A DNA stretch of 64,000 nucleotides from Fomitopsis serialis (taxonomy: Eukaryota; Basidiomycota; Agaricomycetes; Polyporales; Fomitopsidaceae): positions 310,001 through 374,000 of the forward strand of contig NW_025954987.1 in assembly GCF_022376445.1 (NCBI RefSeq), read 5' to 3'. Shown in pieces: positions 61,319-64,000 of the stretch. Positions within the stretch are counted from its first letter, which is position 1. The number at the start of each line of letters is the position of its first letter. The translations under genes and the position numbers were made by a program. The notes beneath the pieces are model-generated. The model did not search any database. It had not been told where the DNA came from and saw only the letters and a program-made list of their open reading frames with translations.

Positions 61319-63728
61319 GGCGGAGCCAGTGGCCGCTGATGAGAAGACATAAGTACTCGAGTGTCTGTACGACCGCTGCTCATGCCCAACAGAGGAACGG
61401 TGGCTGGCCGATTGACCCACTTACTCTTCTTCTGCGCTGGATCTTGATTTCTCCGCCTCCGCCTTGAATCATTTCACTTTCCTGCCCCCAAAGCACTATA
61501 TGCTGGAGACCAACATCAGCGTCTTTACGGTGGATGCATAGTACGTAGCCGGACTGGGCATGGCGCAGATAAGACATGGCAACTTGGCGAATCTCACGAA
61601 ACGTATGGTGAGAAGGTGAGTACGACCTTCCAGCTCTTTACACGTCCTCTTGATGAGCAGTTGTTTATAAGTCGATACTTGCGGCTGACTACTGGTTCTA
61701 CGAACAATGATGAACGACGCCCACAGAGAACCGGACATCATAGAGAACCTCACTGCCTGGAACGATTACAGCGCTATACCGGCCCTACCACAGGTGCTCA
61801 ACCCAACTTCCCGAGTCAGACAGGTGGCATGCCGCACTTCGGCAAGCTGCAATTTGCTTTGTCAATTGTGAATCTGAACCTGCGGGACGTAACACGTTCA
61901 CACAGGGCTGCTTCCAAAGCTGAATTCACGAACAACTGTCTCGGGGGAGGGTATCCACCCACCACAGAGGAACATATCTACGCGTCCCAAGGATGCAGTC
62001 GCATGAAAGGACATCCTGCCGGGGGGGCCAACCAAGCATCTGATGAGTCGATACGTATGTCTCATACTCTCTCGCCACGCGTTGACGTAGCAACTCAGTG
62101 GAACGAAGGCAGTTTGTCGTTCGTCGTCAGCGCGTAGGCCCTTGCTATTGTGGACATACGACGACAATGGCAACGTGAAGGATCGTCCGTGGCTCGACTG
62201 TCTATGGACTTCGGTTTATTTGCTGTGGTGGCGCGGCCTCTATAGAGCTGTCGTCAGTCTTGACCCTAGATTGGATTTGTATGTTGGAATCTCACACTCT
62301 GCACGGAACCTCATAACCACTATCGTGTTCGTCAATAACCCGCGTAACACAATCAAGATAATTAACGCTAAGGTGTGTACTAGGTTCTCGATCCGAGTGA
62401 CGTGAGCCGTGCATTTTGAGGGTCGACGATGCTGAATTCTTTCAGGCTACCCAGAGCGACAATATGCAGACTCTGCATCTACGTATGAAATGAACGCTTG
62501 TGAGCTCCGTGATAATGCTCGGGTCGTATGATCCGTGCTGTCAAGAGTACGCTTTGTGTAATTGTCCCTTCAACGGACATCTCTTTCTGACTGATCTACA
62601 TATCATCGTTCAGACAGCGTCACAAGGGCTGGTAGCCATCGGGTAGCAAGGTGTTTATCACGTGGCGACGTCACTCAACGCCTTCTTTCTACAATATGCA
62701 GCATGTGCACTCTACGACATCTACTCACCGGTGCTGAATTAGGTTGCCTTTCGGTCGACGGGTCGGTCCTGGTTATCTAGCGCACCCAGGTGTGGAAACA
62801 ATATCTCATCGATGCTGAGAATCTGAGAAAGCGGCATTGGGACAATCCGAGCGGGCGATCATACAGTTACGTAACGGTAGTGCCGCTCTACATGATATGT
62901 ACCCTACTGTTGGATTCTACCTCAGACCTGCCGGCTTATTCCACGCCTTTTTAGACGAGCGACAAAGGCTGTCGTGCAGGCAGTACTGGTACTCGTGAGT
63001 ACTATCCCCAGGAGCCAAGTCAACATTCTGTGACGCAGTTACCCAGTCATGATTCTGTCAAGGTCTTGTTCAGTACGCGAAATCTTTACCAGTACTCCAG
63101 CTCGGCAGCGGCATAGGGAATCGCCTGCAGATGTCAGTGTCAGGGCATATGTAAGCATGCTAGACGATAAGAGAGGCCTTCGTTGGGACTTATGCCTTTG
63201 ACAGCTGTGATGCTCGCAACAGAACGGCTGCGGTGATCCTTGTGATGCCTGTAGCGCGTGTGCTGCCAGGAGCCCCGCGAGACAGGCCCTTGTAAGTAGG
63301 TTATCGTCGAGGGCCGGAGGTTCGCGACGCATGCGATTCACTTGCGGCGTTGCTTCAAATCAGCCAACTTGAACGCCGCTGGCATGCGGCGTCCGCTCGG
63401 ACGGGCATCTCGAAAGTATACGAAGCATTGCCCGCATGCTCGGTTCTGGTGGCCTGGCGGCACCACTTGCCGCGTTGCCCTCGCCACATACCAAGATGTC
63501 ACATTGGAAGTGCATTGAATACCACTATGCATACTGCGCTGCCCGAGCAACATCTCCGAGTCATCACATGCCAGTGAGGTCAAACCCGCATGCTTCCTCT
63601 CCGGTTTTCCTCCGTTGTTCCATTTTGTTTGACAGACAGGGCCTTCGTGACGCATCGTTGCTCGTAGACCCCACATGGAACATTGAGCGCATGGATCCAA
63701 GGTAAGCCATGGATAGACTCTGGGAGCA

Positions 63729-63736
63729 CATAAATA
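63729..63736 (+). promoter_or_regulatory. TATA-like element of the GH71 gene
   Basis: CATAAATA lies 54 bp upstream of the chosen ATG (63790), in the usual TATA window for a short-leader gene. Confidence 0.4.
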
Positions 63737-63789
63737 CCATCCTCCGGCTCGAGGAATACCCGTCGTACGATCCCACTAACCTCTCTGCC

Positions 63790-64000
63790 ATGCGCTCAAG
63801 AATCCACTGTTTCTGGTTATTTGTGGCCGGAGCCATTGCTGTAGCTAACGCTCATCCTCATGGCTCCACCGACAAGACGGAGCGTGCTGCCTCCGACTCC
63901 AAGCTCGTAGTCGCCCACCATATCGTCGGCTATACCTATCCCTACGATATCACTGACTGGGAGTCCGACATCCAGCTGGCGTACAATTCAGGTCTCGATG
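63790..64000 (+). CDS. GH71 alpha-1,3-glucanase (mutanase), N-terminus, cut by window edge
   Basis: The first 70 residues of a secreted glycoside hydrolase family 71 enzyme that cleaves alpha-1,3-glucan of fungal cell walls. The start is the ATG opening MRSRIHCFWLFVAGAIAVAN, a clear signal peptide, after which comes AHPHGSTDKTERAASDS. The mature domain opens SKLVVAHHIVGYTYPYDITD then WESDIQLAYNSGLD, matching the GH71 opening 'K.VFAHF.VGN.Y.....W..DI..A...GIDAF'. The gene continues past the right edge, so catalytic residues cannot be checked. An upstream in-frame extension from 63710 is possible but would bury the signal peptide. Confidence 0.88.
   Translation, partial: MRSRIHCFWLFVAGAIAVANAHPHGSTDKTERAASDSKLVVAHHIVGYTYPYDITDWESDIQLAYNSGLD

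Larger units (their letters stand above)
60808..63789. other. Intergenic region with a GC-rich block and a perfect hairpin
   Basis: About 3 kb. The interval 61070-61260 is Pro-codon-like C-rich low complexity. A perfect hairpin lies at 61289-61318. The plus-strand frame 61616-62137 (173 codons) and the minus-strand frame with SYLRHAQSGYVLCIHRKDAD (61577-61380) are open but unassigned. Nothing else was recognised before the GH71 promoter. Confidence 0.4.

Overview
This is nuclear DNA of a filamentous basidiomycete, most likely a wood-decay mushroom of the Polyporales/Agaricomycetes type. The evidence is intron-dense genes (typical introns 45-75 bp), GC-rich third positions, a Cdc28-type kinase and a Gti1/Pac2 regulator, a copper radical oxidase carrying WSC domains, a GMC oxidoreductase, and several fungal multi-pass membrane proteins of the DUF6533/DUF6534 kind. 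I assembled the gene models by hand from splice junctions and family motifs. For most conserved genes the summed exon lengths are divisible by three.

Layout, left to right. A DUF6534-like membrane protein is cut by the left edge (-, 24-253). MET22/HAL2 (+, 2018-3651) has an apparent one-base deletion. Next come a complete DUF6534-like gene (-, 4061-5651), a small secreted protein candidate (+, 7148-7541), an MFS hexose transporter (-, 9943-11851) followed by about 4 kb of GC-rich DNA without a convincing gene, a GMC oxidoreductase (-, 16190-18333), a second complete DUF6534-like gene (+, 19625-21776), a single-exon PIN-domain protein (+, 22465-23700), prefoldin subunit 5 (-, 24326-24973), intron-containing tRNA-Gly (+, 25071-25149), a DENN/LCHN-like protein (-, 25498-27491), the mRNA-export scaffold SAC3 (+, 28055-32978), a tail-anchored FHA protein (+, 33370-35357), tRNA-Glu (-, 35710-35781), an inverted-repeat element, a family-1 glycosyltransferase (-, 36338-38389), GPN1/NPA3 (+, 39773-41253), CDK1/CDC28 (+, 42878-44538), a four-WSC copper radical oxidase (-, 45203-49426), a second MITE-like element (52515-52810), a Gti1/Pac2 (WOPR) regulator (+, 55445-56812) with apparent frameshifts, a DUF6533-like gene (+, 58243-60807), and the 5' end of a GH71 alpha-1,3-glucanase (+, from 63790).

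Functionally the window mixes a conserved core (SAC3, GPN1, CDK1, prefoldin, MET22, DENN protein, tRNAs) with accessory genes suited to a saprotroph. Two oxidases that can make hydrogen peroxide (GMC and copper radical oxidase), a hexose transporter and an alpha-glucanase fit extracellular carbohydrate and lignin chemistry. The DUF6533/6534 genes sit between these as isolated copies.

The most interesting structural signals are a 6-nt micro-exon that encodes part of the CDK1 glycine-rich loop, a GC-AG intron and an in-frame retainable intron in SAC3, two non-autonomous elements sharing CTGTA ends flanked by TA, and single-base deletions that break two otherwise conserved genes. I did not find a CRISPR array, rRNA, virus-derived gene or obvious secondary-metabolite cluster. 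Several intergenic stretches hold open frames that I could not assign to any family.
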